Shown here: positions 10,296 to 19,735 of the stretch, piece by piece
Numbering within the stretch: the stretch's first letter is position 1
Layout of the letters: each line of letters begins with the position of its first letter
Made by a program: the position numbers and the translations under genes
From: Chlorocebus sabaeus
Taxonomy: Eukaryota > Chordata > Mammalia > Primates > Cercopithecidae
Direction of reading: 5' to 3'
Assembly (NCBI RefSeq): GCF_047675955.1
Contig: NC_132927.1
Span: forward strand, 67,375,702-67,439,701
DNA length: 64,000 nucleotides
The notes under the pieces: generated by a model
What the model saw: only the letters and a program-made list of their open reading frames with translations
Told to the model about the DNA's origin: nothing
Databases searched by the model: none

Positions 10296-10600
10296 GGCCA
10301 GGTGAGGTGGTTCATGCCTGTAATCCTCGTACTTTGAGAGGCTGAGGTGGATGGATTGCCTGAGTTCAGGAGTTCGAGACCAGCCTGGGCAACATGGAGA
10401 AACCCCATCTCTACTAAAAGTTCAAAAATTAGCCAGGTGCGGTGGCACTCGCCCGTAGTCCCAGCTACTCGGGAGGATGAGGCACGAGAATCGGTTGAAC
10501 CTAGGAGGCAAAGGTTGGAGTGAGCTGAGATCGTGCCACTACGCTCCAGCCTGGGGGAGAGAGTGAGATTCCAGCTCAAAAAAATTAAAAAAAAAAAAAT
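10296..10600 (+). mobile_element. Full-length Alu
   Basis: GGCCAGGTGAGGTGGTTCATG start; tail AAAAAAATTAAAAAAAAAAAA. It abuts an inverted Alu fragment. Confidence 0.92.
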
Positions 10601-10791
10601 TAACTCTGTCATCCAGGCTAATGTTTCTGTTTTTAGTAAAGATTTTTGTACTTTTGGTAGAGACAGGGTTTTGCCATGTTGGCCAGGCTGGCCTCGAGCT
10701 CCTGACCTCAAGTGATCCATCCCCGTCGGGATTACAGGTGTGTGATCCATCCCCGTCGGGATTACAGGTGTGAGCCACCGCTTCTGGCTGC
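10601..10791 (-). mobile_element. Rearranged Alu fragment with a 30-bp tandem duplication
   Basis: Antisense Alu pieces (CTGTCATCCAGGCTAATG, GAGACAGGGTTTTGCC, GTGAGCCACCGCTTCTGGC). GTGATCCATCCCCGTCGGG is present twice with an exact 30-base period (10712-10740 and 10742-10770), and a normal internal stretch is deleted in each copy. Confidence 0.85.
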
Positions 10792-10961
10792 ATGAAAAAG
10801 CTTTAATGCAAAAGAGGTATCTGGTTGCTGGCTTTGAAGATGGAGGGGACCAAGTGGAAAGGCCCTGAGGAGCAGCCCCCAGGAGTTAAGAGCAAGTCCC
10901 TTGCCAACAACCAACAAGGAAACAAGGACCTCAGCCCTATGCCTTCAAGAACCTTCAAGGC

Positions 10962-11035
10962 AAGAGGATCACTTGAACCCAGGAGTTCAAGGCTGCAGCG
11001 AGCTATGACGGTTTCACTGTACAAGATAAATTGAA
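10962..11035 (+). mobile_element. Alu right-arm fragment
   Basis: GATCACTTGAACCCAGGAG, AAGGCTGCAGCGAGCTATG. Positions 10968-11019 recur at 11288-11339 with one mismatch. Confidence 0.75.
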
Positions 11036-11051
11036 GATAAATGAAGTTAGT

Positions 11052-11148
11052 AAGGCTAAGGTGGGAGAATCCTGTGAGGCAAGGAGTTTAAGACCAGCCT
11101 GGGCAGTATAGCAAACCCCCATCTCTACAAAAAAGTTTAAAAATTGCC
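11052..11148 (+). mobile_element. Alu monomer fragment
   Basis: AAGGCTAAGGTGGGAGAATC, GACCAGCCTGGGCAGTATAG, CATCTCTACAAAAAAG: one arm of an old Alu. Confidence 0.7.
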
Positions 11149-11388
11149 TGGCGTGGTGGCTCACACCTGTAATCCCAGTGCCTTGGGAGGTTGAGGTGGG
11201 CAGATTGCTTGATCCCAGGAGTTTGAGACCAGGCTGGGCAACATAATGAGACCTCATCTCTACCTATATATATATATATATATATATATCACTTGAACCC
11301 AGGAGTTCAAGGCTGCAGCGAGCTATGACGGTCTCACTGGACTCTAGCCTGGGTGACAGAGTGAGAACCTGACTCGAGAAGAAAAAAA
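11149..11388 (+). mobile_element. Alu interrupted by (TA)13
   Basis: CCTGGCGTGGTGGCTCACAC start. After CATCTCTACC a (TA)13 run (11264-11289) replaces the central A-rich part, then the right arm resumes at ATCACTTGAACCC and ends AGAAGAAAAAAAGG. Confidence 0.88.
11264..11289. repeat. (TA)13 microsatellite
   Basis: Uninterrupted TA dinucleotides in the middle of an Alu. Confidence 0.95.
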
Positions 11389-11560
11389 GGATGAAGGTAA
11401 CAGCATCTTTGTTCTTCAGACAGATTCTCTCTAACATCTACCTCCCAATTTCTGCCCCATATAATTTTATGGATAAAAAACATTTACCTTCTATTCTTAA
11501 CCATAATTAAGTATTCTGCAGACTGACCCTAAAACATGAAAATCACTTAAACAGCATTTG

Positions 11561-11618
11561 TTAGATTGGTGCAAAAGTAATTGTCGTTTTTGCCATTGAA
11601 AGTAATGGTAAAAACCAT
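11561..11618 (+). mobile_element. MADE1 (mariner MITE), 3' part missing
   Basis: TTAGATTGGTGCAAAAGTAA followed by TTTTTGCCATTGAAAGTAATGG is the 5' inverted repeat and centre of MADE1, the source family of many miR-548 hairpins. After AAAACCA the 3' inverted repeat is lost, so the hairpin arm needed for a miR-548-type precursor is absent. Confidence 0.88.
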
Positions 11619-11682
11619 ACTACAGTGTTCTGTAAATATTTCTCTCTGAAGAGGCAAAATGTTTACAAGAATTACTCTTCTT

Positions 11683-11990
11683 GGCTGAGTGTGGTGACTC
11701 ATGCCTGTAATTCCAGCACTTTGGGAGGCCGAGGCTGGCAGATCACCTGAGTACAGGGGTTTAAGACCAGCTTGACCAACATGGAGAAACCCCCTCTCTA
11801 CTAAAAATACAAAATTAGCCAGGCGTGGTGGTGCATGCCTGTAATCCCAGCTATTTGGGAGGCTGAGGCAGGAGAATTGCTTGAACCCAGGAGGCGGAAG
11901 TTGCGGTGAGCCAAGATCATGCCATTGCAGTCCAGCCCAGGCAACAAGAGAAAACTCTGTCTCAAAAAAAAAAAAAAAAAAAAAAGAACA
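11683..11990 (+). mobile_element. Full-length Alu
   Basis: GGCTGAGTGTGGTGACTCATG start, A21 tail. AATTACTCTT occurs on both sides as duplication. Confidence 0.93.
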
Positions 11991-12213
11991 AGAAGAATAA
12001 TTACTCTTTTTATTGTACAAACTTCTTTCTCCTTGGATCTTCTATTTGCCTTTCTTGCATTTTTTCTTTATCATGATTCATTTCACCCTAGTTTCTTTAT
12101 CCAGTTAGGTATTTTGTTGAGTTTTTAAGCCTTCCCCTCTGGGGCTCATCATCCTCCTCCTACAGGGTTGTCATGGTAGCATTTACCTTCATGGCTTTCC
12201 AGGGCCAATTGTC

Positions 12214-12344
12214 TTTTGTATTTAGGGTAGAGACAAGGTTTCACCATGTTGGCCAGTCTAGTCTCGAACTCCTGACCTCAAGTGATCTGCCCACCTTGGC
12301 CTCCCAAAGTGCTGGGATGATAGACGTGAGCCATTGCACCCTAC
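12214..12344 (-). mobile_element. Truncated Alu
   Basis: Only the left-arm part of an antisense Alu: GGTAGAGACAAGGTTTCACC to GTGAGCCATTGCACCC; no poly-T or right arm. Confidence 0.85.
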
Positions 12345-12654
12345 CTAGCGTCATGTTTGTAATTAATTAGAACCCTCGTTTGTCTTTTGTTGGGCATCCT
12401 ATCTTTCTGAATATATTAATTGGAGCTTTTTAGTTTAGTTTGCTTTAATTTGGGTTCTCTTCCTCAAAATAAATGCATCCTCCAGAGTTGTTGTTTTATT
12501 TTCCTGCTCGTTTTAGTCTTTCTAACTGGCTGACTGTGGGAATGGACAACAGGAAATGGAATAAGGGCTGCTCCTTACTCTTGACCAAATGCATCTTATA
12601 ATACCTGAAGTCAGTGTTTGCTACCACCAAAGAAGCAATCAGCATTAGCCCAGG
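12345..12654. other. Unique sequence
   Basis: AT-rich; no gene or repeat recognised. Confidence 0.5.
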
Positions 12655-12737
12655 TGGTTCATTTCCTTATTTATCCAGCATCTTTACTGGACCCTTTCTG
12701 TGTGCCAGTGCTACAGAGGTTATAAAGATGGATAACA

Positions 12738-13017
12738 GGCCAGGCGCGATGGCTTACGCCTGTAATCCCAACACTTTGGGAGGCCCAGGTGGGCAGATCA
12801 CCTGAGGTTGGGAGTTTGAGACCAGCCAGGCCAACATGATGAAACCCCATCTCTACTACAAATACAAAAATTAGCTGGGCATGGTGGTGGGTGCCTGTAA
12901 TCCTAGCTACTTGGGAGACTGAGGCAAGAGAATTGCTTGAACCTGGGAGGTGGAGGCTGCAGTGAGCCGAGATTGCACCACGGCACTCCAGCCTGGGTGA
13001 CCGAGTGAGGCTCGTCT

Positions 13018-13048
<31 letters not shown>
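12738..13048 (+). mobile_element. Full-length Alu with a 30-A tail
   Basis: GGCCAGGCGCGATGGCTTAC start; pure A-run about 13019-13048. AGATGGATAACA and AGATGGAAAACA flank it. Confidence 0.94.
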
Positions 13049-13049
<1 letters not shown>

Positions 13050-13119
13050 AGATGGAAAACAGTGCCTGCCTTTCAGAAGCTCATAGCTGGGTAAGAGGAG
13101 ACAGACATATAAACAAGTA

Positions 13120-13457
13120 CAGTCTCTCTCAGTATCTGTGGCGGATTAATTCCAGGATCCCCAAGGATACTAACATCTGTGGATACTCAAGTTCATAGCA
13201 TCTGTAGATGCTCGTTTTACACTATGTATAAAATGTAGTATTTGCATGTAACCTGTGCACATCCTCTCATGTACTTTATAATCTCTAATCTCTAGGCTAC
13301 TTATAATACCTAATGCAGTGTAAATGCTAGGTAAGCAGTTGTTATACTGTATGGGTTTTTTATTTGTATTTTTTATTGTTTTTTTCTTCCTGAATCTTTT
13401 CCATCCAAGGTTGATTGAGTCTGCAGATGTAGAAGCCACAGACAGGAAGGGCCACGG
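13120..13457 (-). mobile_element. MER2 (TcMar-Tigger), near complete
   Basis: TA then CAGTCTCTCTCAGTATCTG; internal GTAGTATTTGCATGTAACC, GTGCACATCCTC and GTAAATGCTA; ends near GTAGAAGCCACAGACAGG. Same layout as the second MER2 at 23075-24261; part of the middle is deleted relative to that copy. Confidence 0.82.
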
Positions 13458-13887
13458 TGTGTGCAGTAGTGTCTTGAGTGTTCCAATAGGAACCCGTTTA
13501 GGACCCGGTGGAGGTGGAAAAGGGCAAGTGCTCAAAGCTACTGGGAAGGGAGAATCTGGGAAACTCCACAGGGGTGGTGATACTTGCATCAGGATTGAAA
13601 GATGAGTGGGCATGGGTGAGGGATGGAGTAGGAATCCAGGATTCCAGGCAGAGGCGGCAGTTAGAGCAAAAACAAAAAAGCAAGATGCCGTCCCAGGAGT
13701 GCTGGGGACTGCAAATTCCCAGAACCCCAGAGCAATGAGGCTGCGTGAGGGAGGGAGTCACGGGCCAGATCATGGTGTCCTGTGTTCCGGGTCACGGTGC
13801 CCGCATGACTCCGCAGGAGTGGGAAGTACTAACAGCCTGGACACAGGACAGTGCCATGATCAGATTTTTGTTTCAGAAAGTTCCAAT

Positions 13888-14155
13888 AGGCTGGCACAGT
13901 TGCCCATGCTTATAATCCCGGGCCTTTGGGAGGCCAAGGTGGAAGGATCGCTTAAGCCCAGGAGTAATATCAACCTGAGCAACATCATGAGAGCCTGTCT
14001 CTACAAAAAATGAACAAAATTAGCCAGGTGTAGTGGTGTGTGCCTGTGGTCCCAGCTATTCAGGAGGCTGAGGTGAGGATCACTTGAGCCAAGGAGGTAG
14101 AGGTCACAGTGAGCCATGATCACGCCACTGCAGACTGAGTGTCAGAGCAAGACAA
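13888..14155 (+). mobile_element. Old Alu (AluJ-like) whose tail became a purine tract
   Basis: GGCTGGCACAGTTGCCCATG start and diverged body ending GTCAGAGCAAGACAAGC. Left duplication AAGTTCCAAT is at 13878-13887 and the right one at 15161-15170. The tail therefore once ran across 14156-15160, now split by later Alus. Confidence 0.88.
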
Positions 14156-14407
14156 GCAAGCAAGCAAGGAGGGGGAGGTGTGGGGGGAGAGAGAGAGAGA
14201 GAGAAGCAGAAAGAGAAGAAGGGAGGAAGGAAGGAAGGAGGGAGGGAGAGAGGCAGAGAAAAAAAAGAAAGGGAGAAGGAAAGGAGGGAGGGAAGGATGG
14301 AGGGAGGGAGGAAGGAAGGGAAGGAAGGAAGGAAGGAAGGAAGGAAGGAAGGAAGGAAGGAAGGAAGGAAGGAAGGAAGGAAGGAAGGAAAAAGAAAAAA
14401 CAAAAAG
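14156..14407 (+). repeat. Purine microsatellite with (GGAA)18
   Basis: Polypurine tract of AAGC, GA and GGAA motifs. 14319-14390 is 18 uninterrupted GGAA units. It derives from the A-tail of the Alu at 13888. Such runs can bind ETS proteins. Confidence 0.95.
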
Positions 14408-14408
14408 A

Positions 14409-14985
14409 GGCTGGGCACGCCAGGCGCGGTGGCTCACGCCTGTAATCCCAGCACTTTGGGAGGCCGAGGCGGGCGGATCACAAGGTCAGGAGATCGAGAC
14501 CATGGTGAAACCCCTTCTCTACTAAAAAATAGAAAAAAATTAGCCGGGCGCAGTGGCGGGTGCCTGTAGTCCCAGCTACTCGGGAGGCTGATGTAGGAGA
14601 ATGGCGTGAACCCGGGAGGCGGAGCTTGCAGTGAGCCGAGATTGCGCCACTGCACTCCAGCCTGGGCGACAGAGCGAGACTCCGTCTCAAAAAAAAAAAA
14701 AAAGAGGCTGGGCACGGTGGCTCACACCTGTAATCCTAGCACTTTGTGAGCTCAAGGTGGGAGGATCACAAGGTCAATAGATCAAGACCATCTTGGCCAA
14801 CATAGTGAAACCCCGTCTCTACTAAAAATACAAAAATTAGCTGGGTGTGGTGGCACGCGCCTGTAGTCCCAGCTACTTGGAAGGCTTAGGCAGGAGAATC
14901 ACTTGAACCCGGGAGGCGAAGGTTGCAGTGAGCCGAGATCTCACCACTGCACTCCAACCTGGGTGACAGAGTGATATTCGGTCTC
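14409..14985 (+). mobile_element. Alu in the purine tail, split by a younger Alu
   Basis: Its first bases GGCTGGGCAC lie at 14409-14418 and the rest resumes at 14716 (GGTGGCTCACACCTG) to about 14985. The gap is a complete AluY. Confidence 0.9.
14419..14698 (+). mobile_element. AluY nested in an Alu
   Basis: GCCAGGCGCGGTGGCTCACG start, CpG-rich, A-tail. Perfect 17-bp duplication AAAAAGAGGCTGGGCAC (14402-14418 and 14699-14715). It lacks about 12 bases at GAGACCATGGTGAAACC (usual CCTGGCTAACA part), a deletion reported for some macaque AluY lineages as I recall. Confidence 0.95.
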
Positions 14986-15160
14986 AAAAAAGAAAGAAAG
15001 AGAGAGAGAAAGAAAAAGAAAGAAAGAAAGAAAGGGAAGGGGAAGGAGGAAAATGAGAAAGAAAGAAAAAGAAAAAGAGAGGAAGGGAAGGAGAAAGGAA
15101 AGAAGAAAGGAGAGAGAGAAAGAAGAAAGAAAAAGAAGGAAGGGAGGAAGGGAGGAAGGG
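14986..15160 (+). repeat. Purine tract, second half of the old Alu tail
   Basis: About 175 bases almost entirely A and G (AAAG, GGAAG, GAGA), ending at the right duplication AAGTTCCAAT. Confidence 0.93.
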
Positions 15161-15326
15161 AAGTTCCAATCACATTAACTAACTAAAATAACTTTCTTTT
15201 CATAGCAAACTATCCCCACAAACAGACTCTGCTTGTAGTGTCTTACTGGTGCGATAAACATCAACAGGCCTTAAAATACTAAGCTATTTTGTTTGTTTGT
15301 TTGTTTTATTTTTTGTTTTTTATTTT

Positions 15327-15527
15327 TTTGAGACAGCTGCTCAAGCCCAGGCTGGAGTGCAGGGGCTCAATCTCAGCTCGCTGCAACCTCCACCTCCCAA
15401 GTTCAAGTGATTCTCCTGCCTCAGCCTGCCGAGTAGCTGGAATTACAGACGCCCACCACCACACCCGGCTAATTTTTGTATTTTTAGTGGAGACAGGGTT
15501 TCGCCATGTTGGCTAGGCTGATCTTGA
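15327..15527 (-). mobile_element. 5'-truncated Alu
   Basis: Preceded by (GTTT)n at 15289-15306. TTTTTTGAGACAGCTGC to GGCTAGGCTGATCTTGAAC; the start of the left arm is missing. Confidence 0.88.
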
Positions 15528-16129
15528 ACTGTTTCCATTACTTTTAAAAGGCAGTATGAATCAGTGTTAACAAAAACTACTTTAAATGGTATGCTAATGA
15601 GTAATTAGATTGAGTTTCCCTCAAAAACTGGATTTAATAACCTTGGCCTACATTTACTTTCAAGGAACTTGGTTGTCTGCCTTTATCCTAAAAATGAAAA
15701 CTTGTGGTTTTAGAAGCTACTATTTGATGGGGAGGTTGCAGTGCAGAAGAATTTTCCCCTGTAGCGGGTCTGCTTTGAGTTCTTTGCTCCCTCCATCCCC
15801 CCATGCCTTCATTCACTGTCTTTCTATGAACCAGCATGTGCCTCATTTTGAAAACACTAGTGTGGCCTCAACAACTAAGATTAAAGTAACAGTTGTTAGA
15901 AAAGGGCGTAGTCTTGTACCCTAGAGGATGTGGTAGCCCCAAGTAAGCAAGAACTGTGCCACATTGAAGTTTTGGGGTTTTGGTTTTTGGTCTTCAAAGT
16001 AATTCATTTTCTCTGAAGAAAGCTGGAGAGTCAGGAAACTAAGAAATGGAGCAAAGTAATCTTTAACTGTCCAGGGACAACCTCTGGTAATACATTGGAA
16101 TGTTTTCTTCCAATGTTTCTATTTTGTGT
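15528..16129. other. Unique sequence
   Basis: No exon recognised. An 8-bp stem hairpin CATTGGAA/TTCCAATG lies at 16093-16115. Confidence 0.5.
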
Positions 16130-16441
16130 CTATTTATTTTTAATATTTATTTATTTAGAGACAGAGTCTCACTCGGTCACCCAGGCTTGAGTGCAGTGGC
16201 ATGATCTCAGCTCACTACAACTTCCGCCTCCCGGATTCAAGTGATTCTCCTGCCTCAGCCTCCCAAGTAGCTGCAACTACAGGCACCTGCCACCATGGCC
16301 GTCTAATTTTTGTATTTTTAGTAGAGATGGTGTTTCACCACATTGGCCAGGTTGGTCTCAAACTCCTGACCTCAAGTGATCTGCCTGCCTTGGCCTCCCA
16401 AAGTGCAGGGATTACAGGTGTGAGCCACCACACCCAGCCTA
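16130..16441 (-). mobile_element. Full-length Alu
   Basis: TTTATTTAGAGACAGAGTC to CACCACACCCAGCC. ATTTTGTGT flanks it (16121-16129 and 16442-16450). Confidence 0.93.
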
Positions 16442-16454
16442 ATTTTGTGTTTTT

Positions 16455-16960
16455 TAAAACTTTTTAACACTTGGGAATCATTCCAAGCACAAAATTGTAC
16501 CCTGCCCTTTTTGGCTTAACATGATATTATCGGCATTTCCCTACATCAGTAAAATATCTTCATAAACTTGATTTCTTTCTTTTCTTTTTTCTTTTTTTTT
16601 TTTTTAAGGCAGAGTCTCGCTCTGTCACCAGTCCGAAGTGCAATGGTGCAATCTCGCTCACTGCAACCTCCGCCTCCCAGGTTCAAGCAGTTCTCCTGCC
16701 TCAGCCTCCCAAGTAGCTGGGACTACAGGCGCCCAGCACCACGCCTGGCTAGTTTTTGTATTTTTAGTAGAGACAGTGTTTTGCCGTGTTAGCAAGGTTA
16801 GTCACGAATGTAAACATGATTTCTAATGACTGCCTGATAGTCCATAATTTGGATTACACTAATTTCCTAACAAATCACCTACTAACTTTTAAGTTCTTTA
16901 GAATATTTTATGATTATAAACAACACTGTGATGAAGAGCTTTATGCAAAAAAAAAAAAAA
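16455..16960 (-). mobile_element. Probable old L1 fragment, antisense
   Basis: TTGGCTTAACATGATATTAT, CATTTCCCTACATCAGTAAA and, after an Alu, ATGATTTCTAATGACTGCC and TTATGATTATAAACAACACTG resemble an antisense L1-type segment. Family uncertain. Confidence 0.4.
16577..16806 (-). mobile_element. 5'-truncated Alu
   Basis: TTTAAGGCAGAGTCTCGC to TTTGCCGTGTTAGCAAGG. Flanks TAAACTTGATTTCT and TAAACATGATTTCT form the duplication. Confidence 0.9.
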
Positions 16961-17039
16961 TGGCTCACATGTCAAACTGTTGTACTAGAATAGATTCAGA
17001 AAAAAAAGGTTTGAATGCTTTTATGGCTATTAAAAAATT

Positions 17040-17622
17040 ACGGTAAATATATATAACATGATATATATCTTTTTAGCCATATGCAAATGTACTATTCAGT
17101 AGCTTTAAATACATTCACAATGTTGTGTCACTATCACCCTGTCTACACCCAAAACATTCCATCATCCTCCGGACCCATTAAACAATAACAGCCCCATTTT
17201 TCCCTTCCCTTAGGTAACCTGTATTCCACTTTCTGTCCCTATGAATTTGCCTATTACAGGGACTTCATATAAGTGAAATCATACAATATTCTGCTTTCTG
17301 TGTCTGACTTATTTCACTTAGCATCATGTTTTCAAGGTTCATCCATGTTGTAGCATATATCAAATTTTAATTCCTTTTTATGGCTGAATAATATTTGATT
17401 GTGTATATATACCATACATTCTGCTTGTCTATTCATCTGTGGATGGACATTGCGATTGTTTCTACCTTTTGACTGTTGTGAATACTGTTGTGATGAACGC
17501 TGATGTACAAGTATCTGTCTGAGTCTCTGCTTTCAATTCTTGTGGATATACACCTAGAAGTAGGATTGCCGAATCATACAGTAAGTCTATGTTTAACTTT
17601 TTGCAGAAACTCACACCATTTC
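17040..17622 (-). mobile_element. L1M 3' portion, antisense
   Basis: Reverse reading of L1 ORF2 end and 3' UTR: CATCCATGTTGTAGCATAT, TTTTTATGGCTGAATAATAT, CATCTGTGGATGGACATTG, GTACAAGTATCTGTCTGAG. Stops and gaps throughout. Confidence 0.8.
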
Positions 17623-17916
17623 TTTTTTCTTTTTTTTTTTGAGACGGAGTCTCGCTCTGTTGCTAGACTGGAGTGCAGTGACGCGATCTCAGCTCACTGC
17701 AACCTCCACCTCCCAGGTTCAAGCGATTCTCCTGCCTCATCCTCTTGAGTTGGGATTACAGGCACCCACCACCACGCCCGGCTAATTTTTGTATTTTTAG
17801 AAGAGACAGGGTTTCACCATGTTGGTTAGGCTGGTCTCGAACTCCTGATCTTGCGATCCGCTCTCCTTGGCCTCACAAAGTGCTGGGATTGCAGGTGTGA
17901 GCCACCATGCCCAGCC
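17623..17916 (-). mobile_element. Full-length Alu
   Basis: TTTTTTGAGACGGAGTCTCGC to GAGCCACCATGCCCAGCC, inserted at the end of the L1M. Confidence 0.93.
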
Positions 17917-18169
17917 AGAGAACATATAATTCTTAATGCTTTCCCATTTTAACCAACCATCCCAAACTCATCATGTAAGAGAGCTTCAACTATCCATGTG
18001 AAACCACGGCAAAAGTGGAGTCCTAGTAAGAGTGCTTTAGACTTTAGGAAAATCTTCAACAAATACGAGTGCCTTTTGTGTGCATTGCGCAACATCCAGT
18101 CCTTTGAGAAAAAGCAAAGAAGTCTAGAAAAAGAGCTCCATTTCATTCATTTATTCAAAAGCATGTATT
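17917..18169. other. Unique sequence
   Basis: No repeat recognised. AAAAGCATGTATT (18157-18169) is the left duplication of the next Alu. Confidence 0.5.
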
Positions 18170-18489
18170 GGCTGGGCGTGGTGGCTCACACCTGTAATCC
18201 CAGCACTTTGGGAGGCTGAGGTAGGTGGTCTCCTGAGGTCAGGAGTTCGAGACCACCTGGCCAACGTGACAAAACCCCGTCTCTACTAAAAATACAAAAA
18301 TTAGCCTGGCGTGGTGGTGGGCACCTGTAATCCCAGCTACTTGGGAGGCTGAGGCAGAGAATTGCTTGAACCCGTGAGGTGGAAGTTGCAGTGAGCCAAG
18401 ATCGCGCCACTGCACTCCAGCCTGGGGAAAACAGCAAGACTCCGTCTCAAAAAAAAAAAAAAAAAGAAAAGAAAAAAAGACCCGAAACC
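18170..18489 (+). mobile_element. Full-length Alu
   Basis: GGCTGGGCGTGGTGGCTCAC start; tail A18 then GAAAAGAAAAAAAGACCCG. Duplication AAAAGCATGTATT / AAAAGCGTGTATT (18490-18502). Confidence 0.94.
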
Positions 18490-19004
18490 AAAAGCGTGTA
18501 TTAAGAGAATAATAATGGGTAAGCCCTGTTCTGTGTGCTACATAAACAAGTACAAGTGCTGTGTTAACTAAGCTGAGAGAAATGTTGAAGAAAAAACAGG
18601 AGACACATCCCACAGCAATATGGTACTAAATCTCAAATGACTTCATCGTAAGTAATAGGGATTCATACATGGGAACAAACCTTGACGGCCATAGGCCAGG
18701 GCCAGCATGACCTTTCCAAAGGGTGATATTGTAGCAGGTATATTAGTTTCCTACTGCTATTGCAAATAAATTACTACAAGTGGCTTAAGACAATACACAT
18801 TTATTGTCTTACAGTTCTGGAAGTCAGAAGTCCAAAATGGGTCTTATGGGCTAAGATCCAGGCATCAGCAGGGCTGTGTTCCTTTTTGGAGGCTCTAGGG
18901 GTGACTGTTTCCTTGCCCTTTTCAGATTCCAAAGGCTGTCTGCACTCCTTGCCTTGTGGCTCCTTCCTCTGTCTTCAAAGGCCATCTCTCCAGCCTCCGT
19001 TTCT

Positions 19005-19180
19005 TTATTTTTATTTTATTTATTTATTTATTTATTTATTTTTGAGACAGAGTCTCACTCCAACACCCAGGCTGGAGTGCGGTGGCACCGTCTCAGCCCA
19101 TGCAACCTCCACCTCCCATATTCAAGCGATTCTCCTGCCTTGGCCTCCGGAGTAGCTGGGATCATAGGTGCACACCACCA
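19005..19180 (-). mobile_element. 5'-truncated Alu
   Basis: (TTTA)n then TTTGAGACAGAGTCTCACTCC, ending ATCATAGGTGCACACCACCA. Duplication CAGCCTCCGTTTCT (18991-19004) / CAGCCTCTGTTTCT (19181-19194). Confidence 0.9.
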
Positions 19181-19194
19181 CAGCCTCTGTTTCT

Positions 19195-19498
19195 TTTTTT
19201 TTTTTTTTTTTTTTTGAGACGGAGTCTTGCTCTGTCACCCAGACTGGGGGGCAGTGGCCAGATCTCAGCTCACTGCAAGCTCTGCCTCCCGGATTTACGC
19301 CATTCTCCTGCCTCAGCCTCCTGAGTAGCTGGGACTACAGGCGCCTGCCACCTCGCCCGGCTATTTTTTTTGTATTTTTTAGTAGAGACGGGGTTTCACT
19401 GTGTTAGCCAGGATGGTCTTGATCTCCTGACCTTGTGATCCACCCATCTTGGCCTCCCAAAGTGCTGGGATTACAGGCTTGAGCCACAGCGCCCGGCC
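19195..19498 (-). mobile_element. AluY, Old World monkey type, re-using the same site
   Basis: Poly-T to CTTGAGCCACAGCGCCCGGCC. Bracketed by perfect CAGCCTCTGTTTCT (19181-19194 and 19499-19512), so it entered the duplication left by the neighbouring Alu. Confidence 0.94.
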
Positions 19499-19735
19499 CA
19501 GCCTCTGTTTCTGTCGTCACATCTCCTCTCTCCTCTTTGACCCTCCTGTCATCCCCCTCATGAGGACCTTCATGATTACATTGGGCCCACCCAGAAAATC
19601 CAAGATAATAAAGCCACCTCAAGGTCATCAACTTCATCATGTAAAGTAACATATTCACAGGCTCTGGGGATTAGGATGTGGACATCTTTTGGAGTTGGAG
19701 GCAGGGGCATATTATTCAGCCTGCTATAGCTGGGT

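Larger units (their letters stand above)
12655..13887 (-). mobile_element. L2 LINE, antisense, interrupted
   Basis: TTATTTATCCAGCATC...GTGTGCCAGTGCTAC starts the usual antisense L2 3' end. 13550-13880 continues with GAAAGATGAGTGGG, ATTCCAGGCAGAGGC and CATGATCAGATTTTTGTTTCAGAAAG. Broken by an Alu and a MER2. Confidence 0.68.
18738..19735 (-). mobile_element. MaLR (MLT1-type) LTR, antisense, with two Alus
   Basis: TATTAGTTTCCTACTGCTAT, GTGGCTTAAGACAATA, TTACAGTTCTGGAAGTCAGA and, after the Alus, TTACATTGGGCCCACCC and GGGATTAGGATGTGGAC follow a MaLR LTR in reverse. The end lies near GCCTGCTATA. Confidence 0.7.

Noticed and set aside
10247..12020. Long minus-strand frames of 150-170 residues (10247-10750, 11547-12020)
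   Set aside because: They read antisense Alu, giving the familiar GFHHVGQAGLELL-type translation; no gene evidence.
14104..14569. Overlapping frames rich in KEGR or FLPS repeats
   Set aside because: They are translations of the GGAA purine tract, not proteins.
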